The notes: generated from the letters alone by a model not told the origin. Counted from the first letter of the stretch, positions 7,198 through 16,266 are shown. The stretch: DNA of 53,262 nt from Thermodesulfobacteriota bacterium (GCA_024762675.1 JANTGZ010000007.1:1-53262); one strand, 5' to 3'. Translations and numbers: made by a program.

Positions 7198-7257
7198 GCC
7201 CCGTCTCAGCATTACTTGACCTCTGAAAGCAAAAGGCTTGCAGCAGTCTCCCGGGGC
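7198..7257 (+). promoter_or_regulatory. Possible structured leader before the 3-hydroxyacyl-CoA dehydrogenase gene
   Basis: GCCCCG at 7198-7203 is complementary to CGGGGC at 7252-7257, and the enclosed stretch has a smaller GCAA...TTGC stem. The element ends 38 bases before the dehydrogenase ATG. No known riboswitch consensus was recognised. It could be an RNA stem, an upstream terminator remnant, or chance. Confidence 0.3.
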
Positions 7258-7295
7258 AAATAAGTAACAATGTTTGTTAAGGAGAGATTAAAAAA

Positions 7296-8426
7296 ATGAG
7301 TGAAATTAAAACCGTTGGCGTAGTCGGTTTCGGCGTCATGGGCGCCGCCATTGCCTTGAATGCAGCTGGTGCCGGCTATAACGTTATCTACAAAGAACTT
7401 AACGACGAACTCGTGGCCAGCATGTTTGAACGCTGGGTGACAAAGCCGCTCAGTAAAAGAGTCGCGAAAGGCAAGATCAGCCAGGCTGACATGGATGAAT
7501 TGAGCGGCCGCATAAACGGCACCAGCCTCTATTCCGGACTCAAAGATTGTGACCTGGTTATCGAAGCTGCAATCGAGAAAATGGATCTTAAAATAGAGGT
7601 TTTCGCTGAACTTTCAAAGGCCTGCCGCAAAGACGCTATTCTGGTCAGCAACACCTCGACCTTTCTCATCGAAAAACTCATGGCCAAGGTTGAAAACCCG
7701 AGCCGTACTGCCGGCTTACACTACTTCTTTCCGGCCAACATCAACCGCCTGGTTGAAGTCATCAGACAGAAAGAGACCTCTGATGACACCTATACAGCGC
7801 TCATGGAGTTTGCCAAGAAAAATCGCAAGGTAGCAATTACAGTGAAAGACTTTCCGGGTTTTGCTGTCAACCCGGTCTTTATCGCCAGTTATGTCGTCCT
7901 CGACAGTTTCTACGGGGATAAACTCAATGCAGCCAGCCTGGAAAGTATCTCCCAGGAGGCACTGGGGCTTAAGTTCGGTATCATGTGGGTGCAAAATGGT
8001 GCCGGCCTTGGTACCTGCTACCATGCCGGTGTCTCAATGGCTGAGTACTTAAGGGAAGACGATACCGGATATCCGGCAATGTGTAACCAGTTAAAGGAAC
8101 AATTTGAAAGTGGTCAACTCTGGGACCTTGAAGGTGGACCTGTCACCGAAAACCAAGCTCTCCGCACTGAAGTTAAAGAGCGCCTTTTAGGGGCAATTTT
8201 TGCGATCTCAACCCACCTTATCGAACATCAGGTGGTCAGCCCCGACGATCTTGAACTCGGCATTATCACTTCACTGGCCTGGCCCAAAGGCCCTCTGGCT
8301 TTAATGAACGAGCTCGGCATGGCCGAAAGTGCCCGCCTGATAAAGGTCGCGGCTGCAGCCGGCGATTTTAAACTACCGAAGAAATTTGCTGACAATAACT
8401 TGGAACCCTGGAAACTGAAAAGCTAA
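7296..8426 (+). CDS. 3-hydroxyacyl-CoA dehydrogenase family protein (NAD-binding)
   Basis: Probably oxidises a 3-hydroxyacyl-CoA to the 3-ketoacyl-CoA with NAD, or the reverse. The Rossmann dinucleotide site is at the N-terminus (VGFGVMGAAIA, about residues 10-20). VIEAAIEKMDLK and SNTSTFLIEKL mark the NAD-binding domain, and GLHYFFPAN contains the family's catalytic-His segment. The C-terminal dimerisation domain starts around FPGFAVNPV. The 376 residues exceed a simple 280-residue HbdA type, the C-terminal region being longer. AAGGAGAG lies eleven bases before the ATG. The gene stands alone between ssb and the kinase-like gene and ends at a strong terminator. No thiolase or acyl-CoA gene is adjacent, so the pathway (fatty acid, butanoate or aromatic degradation) is undetermined. 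Confidence 0.88.
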   Translation: MSEIKTVGVVGFGVMGAAIALNAAGAGYNVIYKELNDELVASMFERWVTKPLSKRVAKGKISQADMDELSGRINGTSLYSGLKDCDLVIEAAIEKMDLKIEVFAELSKACRKDAILVSNTSTFLIEKLMAKVENPSRTAGLHYFFPANINRLVEVIRQKETSDDTYTALMEFAKKNRKVAITVKDFPGFAVNPVFIASYVVLDSFYGDKLNAASLESISQEALGLKFGIMWVQNGAGLGTCYHAGVSMAEYLREDDTGYPAMCNQLKEQFESGQLWDLEGGPVTENQALRTEVKERLLGAIFAISTHLIEHQVVSPDDLELGIITSLAWPKGPLALMNELGMAESARLIKVAAAAGDFKLPKKFADNNLEPWKLKS

Positions 8427-8460
8427 ACCAGTTTAATGACAGTAAAAAATGTCTTCCAAA

Positions 8461-8497
8461 AGCGGGGGTAGATTACAAATCTGCCTCCGCTTTTTTA
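8461..8497. terminator. Rho-independent terminator after the dehydrogenase gene
   Basis: AGCGGGGG-TAGAT pairs with ATCTGCC-TCCGCT around TACAA, followed by TTTTTT at 8491-8496. It terminates the plus-strand dehydrogenase gene. Its T-run overlaps the last bases of the convergent kinase-like gene. Confidence 0.85.
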
Positions 8498-10165
8498 TGA
8501 CCTCATTCTCTTATCGGCAACAATTTTTTGCGCCAGCTTTAGAATTTCACGAAATGGGTGGTGGACTTGGGTCGTGTTGATGGTGATTATTGTATCGGTA
8601 ATCGTCCCATAGCGGGTCGGGTCGCCGCTCTCCTGGAGATGGTGCGAAATAATATCGCGCAACTCAGTTTCGGTCCCCATCATGATATGGCGTTCATCGG
8701 TTGTAACCAGATCTTTTATCTGTGGCCTTTGCCGCGTCCTGATAAAGTATTGCGCCCCCAGAGTTGCCCCGCGCAAAGCATGTCCGCTATCCCAACCAGA
8801 AGCCTTCAAGGCAATAAAAATGCCGGCAAAGGTATCGCCCGCTCCGAGGGTTGAAGATAGCTCATCGATGAAATCATCCCCGCAAATAATACGCCGATCA
8901 GCATAACGCATCCTGAAAATTGCTTCCTCGGGCATACGAGCCTTTTTCCAGTAGAGCAGAGCTCGGGCCGGAGTCAGGCGCTCAGTATAACGCACCCCCT
9001 TGCTGCCATCGGTCAAAAGCAGTCGCCCACCTTTGTTGTTCTCTCCCTTTTTCCCTTGATTCATATGCCGCACCAGTTGACTACTGGTCAGATCTATACC
9101 CTTGCGCCGCGCTACCCCGTCCAGAAGCAGCAGCTCTTCAGTATTTAAGATCAAATATTGAATAAACGGAATGATGGCATCGTAGAGAAGCTCTTCCCGG
9201 TTACTGAAAAACCGCTCTTTCCTGGAGGTGTAGTAGCGCGATTCAACCAGAGCATCAATACACTGAAAAAAAGTTTTCGTCGGACAGAGGAAAGTCCTCA
9301 CGGCACTTGCGTAGGCGGTATGCAGCAAGCGGCAAATAAGACGCAACTCCTCCGGATTAGTGAGTGAGTTAATGATCAGATTAGTACTGACAAAGTCACT
9401 ATCTTTCCGCAGTTTGTATTCAAGATCGAAATAACGCTGGGCCAGACGTTGGACCGGAATGATCTCCTCATTAGTCTGATTCGACAAAACAATTCGGTCA
9501 AGATTGTTAGCTGAATCATCTTTTATCGTCAGCACATAACTGGTACGAGGAACAAGATTATCTATGTGCATCTCGGGAATATCACCGATTGTCACTCGAT
9601 AGTCCTGATAGAACTTTTTAACCAATTTAAACTTGGGATTTTTGACATCGAAAAAGAAGAGATGTTCGCACTCAATTTCATCACTCTCCGCTTGCAGCTC
9701 AGGAGAGTCGTACAGGGAACTTATCGCCTCTATGAGATTTCGATTATTGCCGCCCAACTGAATCTGGACAGGATTCTCAACCAAAACCAGCTTAAGATCT
9801 TTCTCACCCTTGATTATTTCAGGATAAGCCTGGTTGAGTTCTTCAATCATCTTTGACAGTTCAACAGAGCGCAGGCTCAAGGGCATCGACTCACTGTGTT
9901 TACCGCCGAATGTCATAGTATAGTAATATTTTTCATTAACTTTCTGCACGTCGCAAGCAGCCATCGGATTGACATATATCGGTTCATCCTGACCCTCGAT
10001 TCGACAGACAAACACCGTCCCCAAAGGGAGCAGGATTTTGTCATCGATCATGATAAGATCATTCTCAACCACCCGACAGACCTCCTCAAGGGAGAGAGCT
10101 ATCATGTAGTCAAAAACCGGAATCCCACCCAAAAACATAAAGCGGCTCTTTGCACCGGTTGCCAT
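8495..10165 (-). CDS. Oversized PfkB-like carbohydrate kinase family protein (556 aa)
   Basis: The ribokinase/PfkB signature is clear in the C-terminal half: STLGAGDTFAGIFIALKAS holds the GAGD anion hole and catalytic Asp. VQIQLGGNNRNLIEA around residue 135 matches the N-terminal substrate-binding GG-x(3)-N signature. LNTEELLLLDGVARRKG and GGRLLLTDGSKGVRYTE match further conserved strands. Ordinary PfkB enzymes are about 300-330 residues. Here about 115 residues precede the first motif and the inter-motif region is long, so domain boundaries resemble ADP-dependent sugar kinases more than ribokinase; that is inference. The substrate is unknown. GAGGTGA lies at good spacing before the ATG. The gene is monocistronic and convergent with the dehydrogenase gene. 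Confidence 0.6.
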   Translation of the reverse strand: MATGAKSRFMFLGGIPVFDYMIALSLEEVCRVVENDLIMIDDKILLPLGTVFVCRIEGQDEPIYVNPMAACDVQKVNEKYYYTMTFGGKHSESMPLSLRSVELSKMIEELNQAYPEIIKGEKDLKLVLVENPVQIQLGGNNRNLIEAISSLYDSPELQAESDEIECEHLFFFDVKNPKFKLVKKFYQDYRVTIGDIPEMHIDNLVPRTSYVLTIKDDSANNLDRIVLSNQTNEEIIPVQRLAQRYFDLEYKLRKDSDFVSTNLIINSLTNPEELRLICRLLHTAYASAVRTFLCPTKTFFQCIDALVESRYYTSRKERFFSNREELLYDAIIPFIQYLILNTEELLLLDGVARRKGIDLTSSQLVRHMNQGKKGENNKGGRLLLTDGSKGVRYTERLTPARALLYWKKARMPEEAIFRMRYADRRIICGDDFIDELSSTLGAGDTFAGIFIALKASGWDSGHALRGATLGAQYFIRTRQRPQIKDLVTTDERHIMMGTETELRDIISHHLQESGDPTRYGTITDTIITINTTQVHHPFREILKLAQKIVADKRMRS

Positions 10166-10286
10166 GGTGTCACCTCGCTTAAAAACCTGCTTGATTTTTA
10201 CCTGCCAGCTGTGATAAACAGCTCACCCTTGTTAAGGTTAGTATGAAAGTCTCTTGCAACACCTAAATTCCCCATGGAGTAATACG

Positions 10287-10472
10287 ATGGCCAGGGTTTG
10301 TGATATTTGCGGAAAAAAACCGCTTGTCGGCAACAATGTAAGTCATGCAAACAATAAAACTAAAAAGGTCTCGCGGCCCAACCTGCAGGAAGTCAACACG
10401 GTGGTTAACGGCCAGCGCCGCAAGGTAAAAGTCTGCACCCGCTGTATACGGTCAGGTGCCATCACAAAATAG
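10287..10472 (+). CDS. rpmB: 50S ribosomal protein L28
   Basis: Large-subunit ribosomal protein of 61 residues, normal for the family. It begins [21 protein letters not shown]. The cysteine pairs CDIC and CTRC form the zinc-ribbon (C+) variant of L28. I start at ATG 10287 because GGAG lies eight bases upstream and the conserved N-terminus begins there; an in-frame extension to 10254 would add unrelated residues. It stands alone, with a clear terminator after it and a divergent kinase-like gene before it. Confidence 0.97.
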   Translation: MARVCDICGKKPLVGNNVSHANNKTKKVSRPNLQEVNTVVNGQRRKVKVCTRCIRSGAITK

Positions 10473-10500
10473 ACTGACTCGATCGTTTCAATTCCCGCTT

Positions 10501-10540
10501 ACCCGGTATTAGTATATAGCTGATACCGGGTTTTCTTGTT
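10501..10540 (+). terminator. Rho-independent terminator of rpmB
   Basis: ACCCGGTAT at 10501-10509 pairs with ATACCGGGT at 10523-10531, followed by a T-rich tail. There is no matching T-run on the other strand, so it serves rpmB only. Confidence 0.88.
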
Positions 10541-10577
10541 TATTTCCTGGAATGCCACGCTATTTGAAAATAGCTTT

Positions 10578-12719
10578 CTAACTCATGCGGGTTACCTGAT
10601 AGACCCCCTTAACCGCCCGCAAGGCCTGTTTTACCCTTTTGAGATGCTCAAGGTCTTTAACCTGGATCTCGAAAAAACAGATTGCTTTGTGATCGATACT
10701 GGTTTTAACCGAACCACTTGAGATATTGGCCTCCTGACTACTGATTGCAGTCCCCAAAGCAACTAACATCCCCTTGACATCTTCACACATGATGCGAATT
10801 TTAACTGAGTGCGGTGTCGAGCACTCAAGGTTCCACTCGACATCCATATAACGCTCCGAATCTCCTTGATGAACATGCCGGCAATTACGCCGATGGATCG
10901 TCAAGCCACGTCCTCGAGTTATAAACCCGACGACATCATCACCCGGCAGTGGATTACAACATTTGGCAAAACGCACCATAACGTCATCAATATCTTTGAT
11001 TGAAATGCCGTCCCGGGCCGGTTTTTTACGAGCCGGCTTACCCTCCTCTTTCGTCCCTTTACCCTTACGCTGTTCACGCAGTTCCGGATAGATACGATTA
11101 ATAAGCTGCTGCGCCGAAAGTTTTCCGCGACCAATAGCGGCCAGCAGAGCTTCGGCATGATTGAGGGAGAATCCAATTGCAGCCTCATGTACTTTGCCGC
11201 TCTTTAAGGCCTGGTTGAAAGAGAGTTTTAAGCGTGTAAAAGCCTTTTCACAAAATTCACGGCCAAGTTCAATACTACGTTTCTCCTCCTCTTTTTTAAC
11301 CCATTGACGAATTTTGCTCCGGGCCTTGCTGGTTTTTACAAAGGCAAGCCAATCCTTATTGGGGTGCTGACGTTTGGAGGTGATGATCTCAACCATCTCG
11401 CCATTCTTGAGCTGATAACGCAATGGCACAAGCTTGCCATTAACCTTGGCCCCGCTACAATGATCACCAACATTAGAGTGGATAACATAGGCCATATCGA
11501 TCGGCGTTGAACCACTCGGCAACTCCTTAACCTCTCCGGCCGGAGTAAAGACATAGACCGCCTCGGAGAAGAGGTCTATCTTGACCGAATCAAGGAATTC
11601 ACCGGGATTATTTACATCCTGCTGCCACTCGATCATCTGCCGCAACCAACCCATCTGTTTGCGGTCATGGTCATCGAGCTGATAGCCCTCCTTATAGTGC
11701 CAGTGAGCGGCAATCCCTTTCTCGGCGATCTGATGCATCTCCCGGGTACGAATCTGAAATTCGACATGGCGACCATCCGGACCAATCACCGAAGTATGTA
11801 GTGATTGATACATATTGGCCTTGGGAATACTGATAAAATCCTTGAAGCGGCTCGGCACCGGCCGCCAGAGGGCATGAATAATGCCAAGTACATTATAACA
11901 TTCCGCCTTATCGGAAACCAGTATTCGAAAGGCAATGATATCGTAGATTTGTTCAAAAGCAATATTGCGCCGCACCATTTTGCGATAGATACTGTAGAAG
12001 TGCTTAAGACGCCCGGCCACTTCACCGCTGATACCGTGATGATCCAGATTGCGTAACACCAGCTTGATAACCTTGTCGATAAATTCGCGGCTTTCAAGCT
12101 CTTTGCGGGCAACTTTATCCTCCAATTCGTGATAGATAGTCGGCTGCAGGTAACGCAAAGAACTATCCTCAAACTCCTGTTTCATCCATGAGATCCCCAG
12201 ACGGTTGGCCAAAGGCGCATAGATATCCAAAGTCTCTTGGGCAATCGCCTCCTGGCGTGCAGGTTTCTGGAAATCGAGAGTCCGCATATTGTGCATACGG
12301 TCAACCAACTTGATAACCAGAACCCTGATATCCTTAACCATTGCGAGAATCATTTTACGATAATTCTCTGCCTGGTGTTCGCGGGAACTCTTGAATTTTA
12401 TTTTGCTGATTTTGGTCAGACCTTCAACCAAAGCGGTAATCTCATCGCCGAAACGAAGACTTAAATCCTCGATTGAAGTCATCGGATCATCTTCTAGGGT
12501 ATCATGGAGGAGGCCGGCAGCGATACTGGCCACATCCATTTTCATCTCAGCCAGCATATTGGCGACTTCGATCGGATGGATCATGTAAGGTTCACCGGAG
12601 AGGCGAACCTGATTACGGTGGGCGTAAGCGCTGTACGCGTAAGCTTTACGAATGGTATCAAAATCTGCCGCCGGATAGTAATCGGCAACCTTTTCAATAA
12701 TGTCATTCGCTCTGATCAT
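10578..12719 (-). CDS. rel: Bifunctional (p)ppGpp synthetase/hydrolase (Rel/SpoT)
   Basis: Makes and degrades the alarmone (p)ppGpp in the stringent response. The hydrolase HD domain is intact (HPIEVANML and LLHDTLEDD with His72-Asp73). The synthetase domain follows, with RFKDFISIPKANMYQSLHT and VEFQIRTREMHQIAEKG. A TGS domain (VYVFTPAGEVKELPSGSTP), a helical/zinc-finger region with RFAKCCNPLPGDDVVGFIT, and a C-terminal ACT domain complete the 713-residue long-RSH architecture. Both catalytic halves keep their key motifs, so it should be bifunctional. It is the last gene of a leftward operon after the SPOR gene, 14 bases away. Confidence 0.95.
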   Translation of the reverse strand: MIRANDIIEKVADYYPAADFDTIRKAYAYSAYAHRNQVRLSGEPYMIHPIEVANMLAEMKMDVASIAAGLLHDTLEDDPMTSIEDLSLRFGDEITALVEGLTKISKIKFKSSREHQAENYRKMILAMVKDIRVLVIKLVDRMHNMRTLDFQKPARQEAIAQETLDIYAPLANRLGISWMKQEFEDSSLRYLQPTIYHELEDKVARKELESREFIDKVIKLVLRNLDHHGISGEVAGRLKHFYSIYRKMVRRNIAFEQIYDIIAFRILVSDKAECYNVLGIIHALWRPVPSRFKDFISIPKANMYQSLHTSVIGPDGRHVEFQIRTREMHQIAEKGIAAHWHYKEGYQLDDHDRKQMGWLRQMIEWQQDVNNPGEFLDSVKIDLFSEAVYVFTPAGEVKELPSGSTPIDMAYVIHSNVGDHCSGAKVNGKLVPLRYQLKNGEMVEIITSKRQHPNKDWLAFVKTSKARSKIRQWVKKEEEKRSIELGREFCEKAFTRLKLSFNQALKSGKVHEAAIGFSLNHAEALLAAIGRGKLSAQQLINRIYPELREQRKGKGTKEEGKPARKKPARDGISIKDIDDVMVRFAKCCNPLPGDDVVGFITRGRGLTIHRRNCRHVHQGDSERYMDVEWNLECSTPHSVKIRIMCEDVKGMLVALGTAISSQEANISSGSVKTSIDHKAICFFEIQVKDLEHLKRVKQALRAVKGVYQVTRMS

Positions 12720-12733
12720 TCAGACAACTTATA

Positions 12734-13753
12734 TCATTTAGCGCTGGTTGGTGATTTTTTTCTGAGAAAGGCTTGAGGAAATCCAGCAGCTTGTACCTGG
12801 GCTAAAACCTCTTCCGGGTTCCGGGCCACCTTGGGCCCGTCAATCAAGAGTAGAGTGTGCAGCATCAGCAAATTCTCTTTCTCAATCTTTGGGTCAAGCC
12901 CGGCTGCACGGTACATATTTACCCAAGCTACGACACTGGCATCTAAATAGCATGACCCTATGATTACAATATAACCGGCATCCCCTCTTCGCAAAAAAGG
13001 TTTATCCCCCATACCGCGAGCCACTGCCATCATTTTTTTAGCTTTTTGCCGACTCGAATAAGGTCCTAAGAAGACCCGAGACATTGGGGTCGGGCGTTTT
13101 CGGCTTTCAGTTTTCACAGTAAAACCCAAAGCTTCAATTTGAGAACGGAATTTCTGCAGATCAGATTGCAGGAGATAGCTTCCCACCTCAACCACCCGAT
13201 TTACCGGTGGAAAGGCTGGTGCTGGATCAGTTCGAGCTGTCACCGCAACCGCCCCGGGCGAGGTTGATGAATCTAGTAACTCGGTCTCAACCGACTCAGG
13301 CTTTACAATATTTGATGGCGCAGCTCCTTGCGACGCGACTGGGGGCGTTAACTTATCATCGACTTTATCTCTGGATTTTACTTCAGCAACCACTTTCTCG
13401 CCAGCCGCAATTATCGAGGTACCCTCAATCTCATCTTGCCGGGATCCGGAATCAAGCTCTTTCCCCGTAGAGGCTGCAACCTCTACGGGAGGTGCGGAAA
13501 TTTCAGCATCATCTACTAAGCTTGTGCTCTCTTCCAGGGCCGGGACATCGGGTTCGCAAGCAGGCGGCAAAGGAGCCAGACTTACACGCGGACTGGCAAT
13601 CGGCTCCTTCGGCATCCGGATCGGTGAAAAAGAGAGAAAATAATAAAAACCTATCAGCCCAAAGAGGAGAACCACAATCTCAAAACGCAAAAGGTTTTCA
13701 AGCCAACCATCTTGCGCCTTTTTGACCTTAGGTTTTTTCTTCACAGTTGCCAT
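12734..13753 (-). CDS. SPOR-domain inner-membrane protein
   Basis: A bitopic protein of 339 residues: a Lys-rich cytoplasmic N-terminus, one membrane segment at about residues 22-42 (IVVLLFGLIGFYYFLSF), then a long Pro/Ala/Ser/Glu-rich periplasmic linker. A C-terminal region resembles a SPOR domain (VEVGSYLLQSDLQKFRSQIE, then VFLGPYSSRQKAKKMM). SPOR domains bind septal peptidoglycan stripped of stem peptides. After it come about 90 residues with a second SPOR-like stretch (GYIVIIGSCYLDASVVAW). I place the start at ATG 13753, 13 bases after the upstream gene's stop, rather than the GTG-like position inside fusA. It is in an operon with the EF-G-like gene and rel. Confidence 0.8.
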   Translation of the reverse strand: MATVKKKPKVKKAQDGWLENLLRFEIVVLLFGLIGFYYFLSFSPIRMPKEPIASPRVSLAPLPPACEPDVPALEESTSLVDDAEISAPPVEVAASTGKELDSGSRQDEIEGTSIIAAGEKVVAEVKSRDKVDDKLTPPVASQGAAPSNIVKPESVETELLDSSTSPGAVAVTARTDPAPAFPPVNRVVEVGSYLLQSDLQKFRSQIEALGFTVKTESRKRPTPMSRVFLGPYSSRQKAKKMMAVARGMGDKPFLRRGDAGYIVIIGSCYLDASVVAWVNMYRAAGLDPKIEKENLLMLHTLLLIDGPKVARNPEEVLAQVQAAGFPQAFLRKKSPTSAK

Positions 13754-13766
13754 TGATGAACCAGCC

Positions 13767-15854
13767 TTAACTCTCTTCCTTTTCCAACTTGGACGCAGCG
13801 ACAATTTTGGCGGTCAAATGGCTGGGCACCTCTTCGTAATGGGAAAATTCCATCGTAAACATCCCGCGGCCACCGGTCATCGAACGCAGATCCGGAGCAT
13901 ATTTCAAGACCTCTGACATTGGCACCTGAGCCTTGATAAGCTGGCTATTGGCCATCGGCTCAACCCCGTTGACCTTACCGCGACGGCTATTGAGATCGCC
14001 GATAATATCACCCATATAGTCATTGGGGACATTAATTTCCATCAACATTATGGGCTCTAAAAGAACCGGCTTGGCATCGACAACCCCCTTCTTGAAAGCC
14101 ATTGATCCGGCGATTTTGAAGGCCATTTCGGAAGAGTCAACCGTGTGATAGGAACCATCATATAGAGAGACCTTGAAATCAACAACCGGATATCCTGCCA
14201 GAACCCCGCCGATCATAGCCTCCTGTATCCCTTTTTCAACTGCCGGAATATATTGACGCGGCACAACTCCACCAACAATTTTGTTCTCAAACTCAAAACC
14301 GCTGCCTTTGGGAAGAGGTTCTATTTTAATCCATACATCACCAAACTGACCCCGCCCACCGGACTGTTTTTTGTGACGACCCTGAACCGAAACCGTGCCC
14401 CTGATCGTCTCTTTATAAGGTACTTTTGGGGCATCCAGTTCAACATCAACACCAAATTTGCGTTTAATACGATCAACCGTCACCTCGATATGTACCTGCC
14501 CCATACCGGAAATAACAAGTTCCTTGGTCTGCTCATTACGATCGATGCTGATGGTCGGATCTTCGGCCATCAACCGAGACAGGGCACCACCCAACTTCTC
14601 CTCATCACCCTTACTCTTAGGCCGCAAAGAGAAAGAGATGACCGGGGCGGGAAGTTCGAGCCCCTTAAGACGGACTGGTGCTTTTTCACTGCAAAGCGTA
14701 TCCCAGGTAACCGTCTCCTTGAGTTTGGCAACGGCAACTATATCTCCAGGCCCACATTTATCAATCGGAATCTGTTTATTGCCCTCTAATTTCAGAAGCT
14801 GGCCAATTCGTTCTTTACGATCCTTACTACTGTTGAAACAGCTTGAATCCGAAGTCAAGGTCCCGCTGTAGACACGAAACAGTGAAAGTTGGCCGGTGAA
14901 GGGATCGGAAATAGTCTTAAAGACAATCGCTGAAAAAGGTGCATCAGCATCGGGAATAAGTTCTTGTTCTTCACCCTCAGCCAGGATTTCCGCAATCTGT
15001 GAAGGCCGCTCCAAAGGTGAAGGCAGGCAGCTACAGACCAGATCCATTAACGGCTGGATACCGATATTTTTCATAGCTGAACCACAAACGACCGGCACAA
15101 ATTTACCAGTCATACTACCCTCATGGGTCGCTTGGTAGATCTCTTCGATCGTAATCTCTTCGCCGCTAAGATACTTTTCCATCAAATCGTCATCAGCTTC
15201 GACCACTCGTTCAATCATCGCTTCCCGGGCCTCTTCAGCCTTAGCCTGGAGATGGCCGGGGATCTCTTCAACACTAAATTTGCCACTCTGATCATTACCA
15301 TAGCGCATAGCTTTCATAGTGATCAGGTCGACGACCCCGACAAAATCCTCCTCTTTACCAATCGGCAACTGAATAACTAAAGGAAAACACTTGAAAGTCG
15401 CCTCTATCTCCGCCACGGCTCGTTCAAAATCAGCTCGTTCCCGATCCAGCTTACTGATAAAAACAACCCGAGGAATTTCAAAATCATCGGCATACTTCCA
15501 GACCGCCTCGGTCTGGACCTTAACTCCGGAAATGGCGCTGACAATAACGACAGCCCCACCGGCCACCCGCAAACAGGCCTTTGTATCAACAATAAAATTG
15601 GCATATCCCGGGGTATCAATAATATTAATATGTTTTCCCTGCCAGTCAAGATGATGGATCGCACTGCTCAAGGTAATTTTGCGCTTTATCTCCTCAGGCT
15701 CAGAGTCAAGTACCGAGGTGCCGTTATCAACACTCCCCAACCGAGCTGTACTGCCACCATTAAAAAGCATTGCTTCCGCTAAAGAGGTTTTACCGGCTCC
15801 ACCGTGTGCAATGATTGCAACGTTTCTTAAATTTTCGCTTGTATATGGCTTCAT
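13767..15854 (-). CDS. fusA: Elongation factor G-like GTPase (EF-G2 type)
   Basis: A 695-residue translational GTPase with all EF-G domains. G1 is AHGGAGKTSLAEA, G3 is DTPGYANF, and the G4 position reads SKLDRE instead of the usual NKMD. Later segments include SGMGQVHIEVTVDRIKRKFG (domain III) and GGRGMFTMEFSHYEEVP near the C-terminus (domain V). The changed G4 and the divergent P-loop place it with the EF-G-like/FusA2 group found alongside canonical EF-G, not with the str-operon fusA, and its neighbours are not rpsL/rpsG/tuf. Its function is less well known: alternative translocation or recycling factor. First gene of the leftward operon with SPOR and rel. A perfect TTGACA lies about 110 bases upstream. 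Confidence 0.9.
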   Translation of the reverse strand: MKPYTSENLRNVAIIAHGGAGKTSLAEAMLFNGGSTARLGSVDNGTSVLDSEPEEIKRKITLSSAIHHLDWQGKHINIIDTPGYANFIVDTKACLRVAGGAVVIVSAISGVKVQTEAVWKYADDFEIPRVVFISKLDRERADFERAVAEIEATFKCFPLVIQLPIGKEEDFVGVVDLITMKAMRYGNDQSGKFSVEEIPGHLQAKAEEAREAMIERVVEADDDLMEKYLSGEEITIEEIYQATHEGSMTGKFVPVVCGSAMKNIGIQPLMDLVCSCLPSPLERPSQIAEILAEGEEQELIPDADAPFSAIVFKTISDPFTGQLSLFRVYSGTLTSDSSCFNSSKDRKERIGQLLKLEGNKQIPIDKCGPGDIVAVAKLKETVTWDTLCSEKAPVRLKGLELPAPVISFSLRPKSKGDEEKLGGALSRLMAEDPTISIDRNEQTKELVISGMGQVHIEVTVDRIKRKFGVDVELDAPKVPYKETIRGTVSVQGRHKKQSGGRGQFGDVWIKIEPLPKGSGFEFENKIVGGVVPRQYIPAVEKGIQEAMIGGVLAGYPVVDFKVSLYDGSYHTVDSSEMAFKIAGSMAFKKGVVDAKPVLLEPIMLMEINVPNDYMGDIIGDLNSRRGKVNGVEPMANSQLIKAQVPMSEVLKYAPDLRSMTGGRGMFTMEFSHYEEVPSHLTAKIVAASKLEKEES

Positions 15855-15938
15855 TCCACTATTTCCTTACCTTAAAACTGGTTGGGGTTGATAACTACAA
15901 ACAACTATTGTGACTTAAAACAAAGTCGACAGCCTAAA

Positions 15939-15968
15939 TTCCTACTGTAAATCGCTCCCAATTGTCAA
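15939..15968 (-). promoter_or_regulatory. Putative sigma-70 promoter of the fusA-SPOR-rel operon
   Basis: A perfect TTGACA (15968-15963) on the minus strand is followed after 18 bases by TAGGAA (15944-15939), a weak -10. The predicted leader is about 80 bases. Confidence 0.4.
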
Positions 15969-16167
15969 GCCTTTAGTCAGGTTGATTTTAATCTATCCTC
16001 TTCAACATTCGGCATTCGAATAAATCACCCGTTTTACATTTTGTATAGCATCCTATCGCTCCAACCTTTTCAGCAAAGCTCCGTCGACCGCAAAAACCGG
16101 TAAGCATTATCCTACCAGAGTAACTTTTCTCAGCCCCAAAATGGTGCTTTCGTAAAAAAAATAATGC

Positions 16168-16194
16168 TAAACCTTTTGCTTAAAATACCGATAA
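16168..16194 (+). promoter_or_regulatory. Sigma-28 (FliA) promoter of the chemotaxis operon
   Basis: TAAACCTT, exactly 11 bases, then ACCGATAA. The established FliA consensus is TAAAGTTT-N11-GCCGATAA, giving 6 of 8 and 7 of 8 matches with the canonical spacing. It predicts a transcript start near 16202, about 250 bases before the STAS gene. This suggests that the operon belongs to the late flagellar regulon. Confidence 0.7.
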
Positions 16195-16266
16195 GTGAAA
16201 TAGATTTATCACATCTGCTTGCATGGAAAGCGGCAAACCGAATGATTCGGTCAACCGCTTTCTTTT

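Noticed and set aside
13754-13804. 17-residue N-terminal extension of the SPOR protein
   Set aside because: It would begin inside fusA without a ribosome binding site; the ATG at 13753 is a more natural membrane-protein start.
14253-14789. 178-codon ORF antisense to the EF-G-like gene
   Set aside because: Full overlap with an unambiguous conserved GTPase gene. Composition follows the antisense codon pattern.
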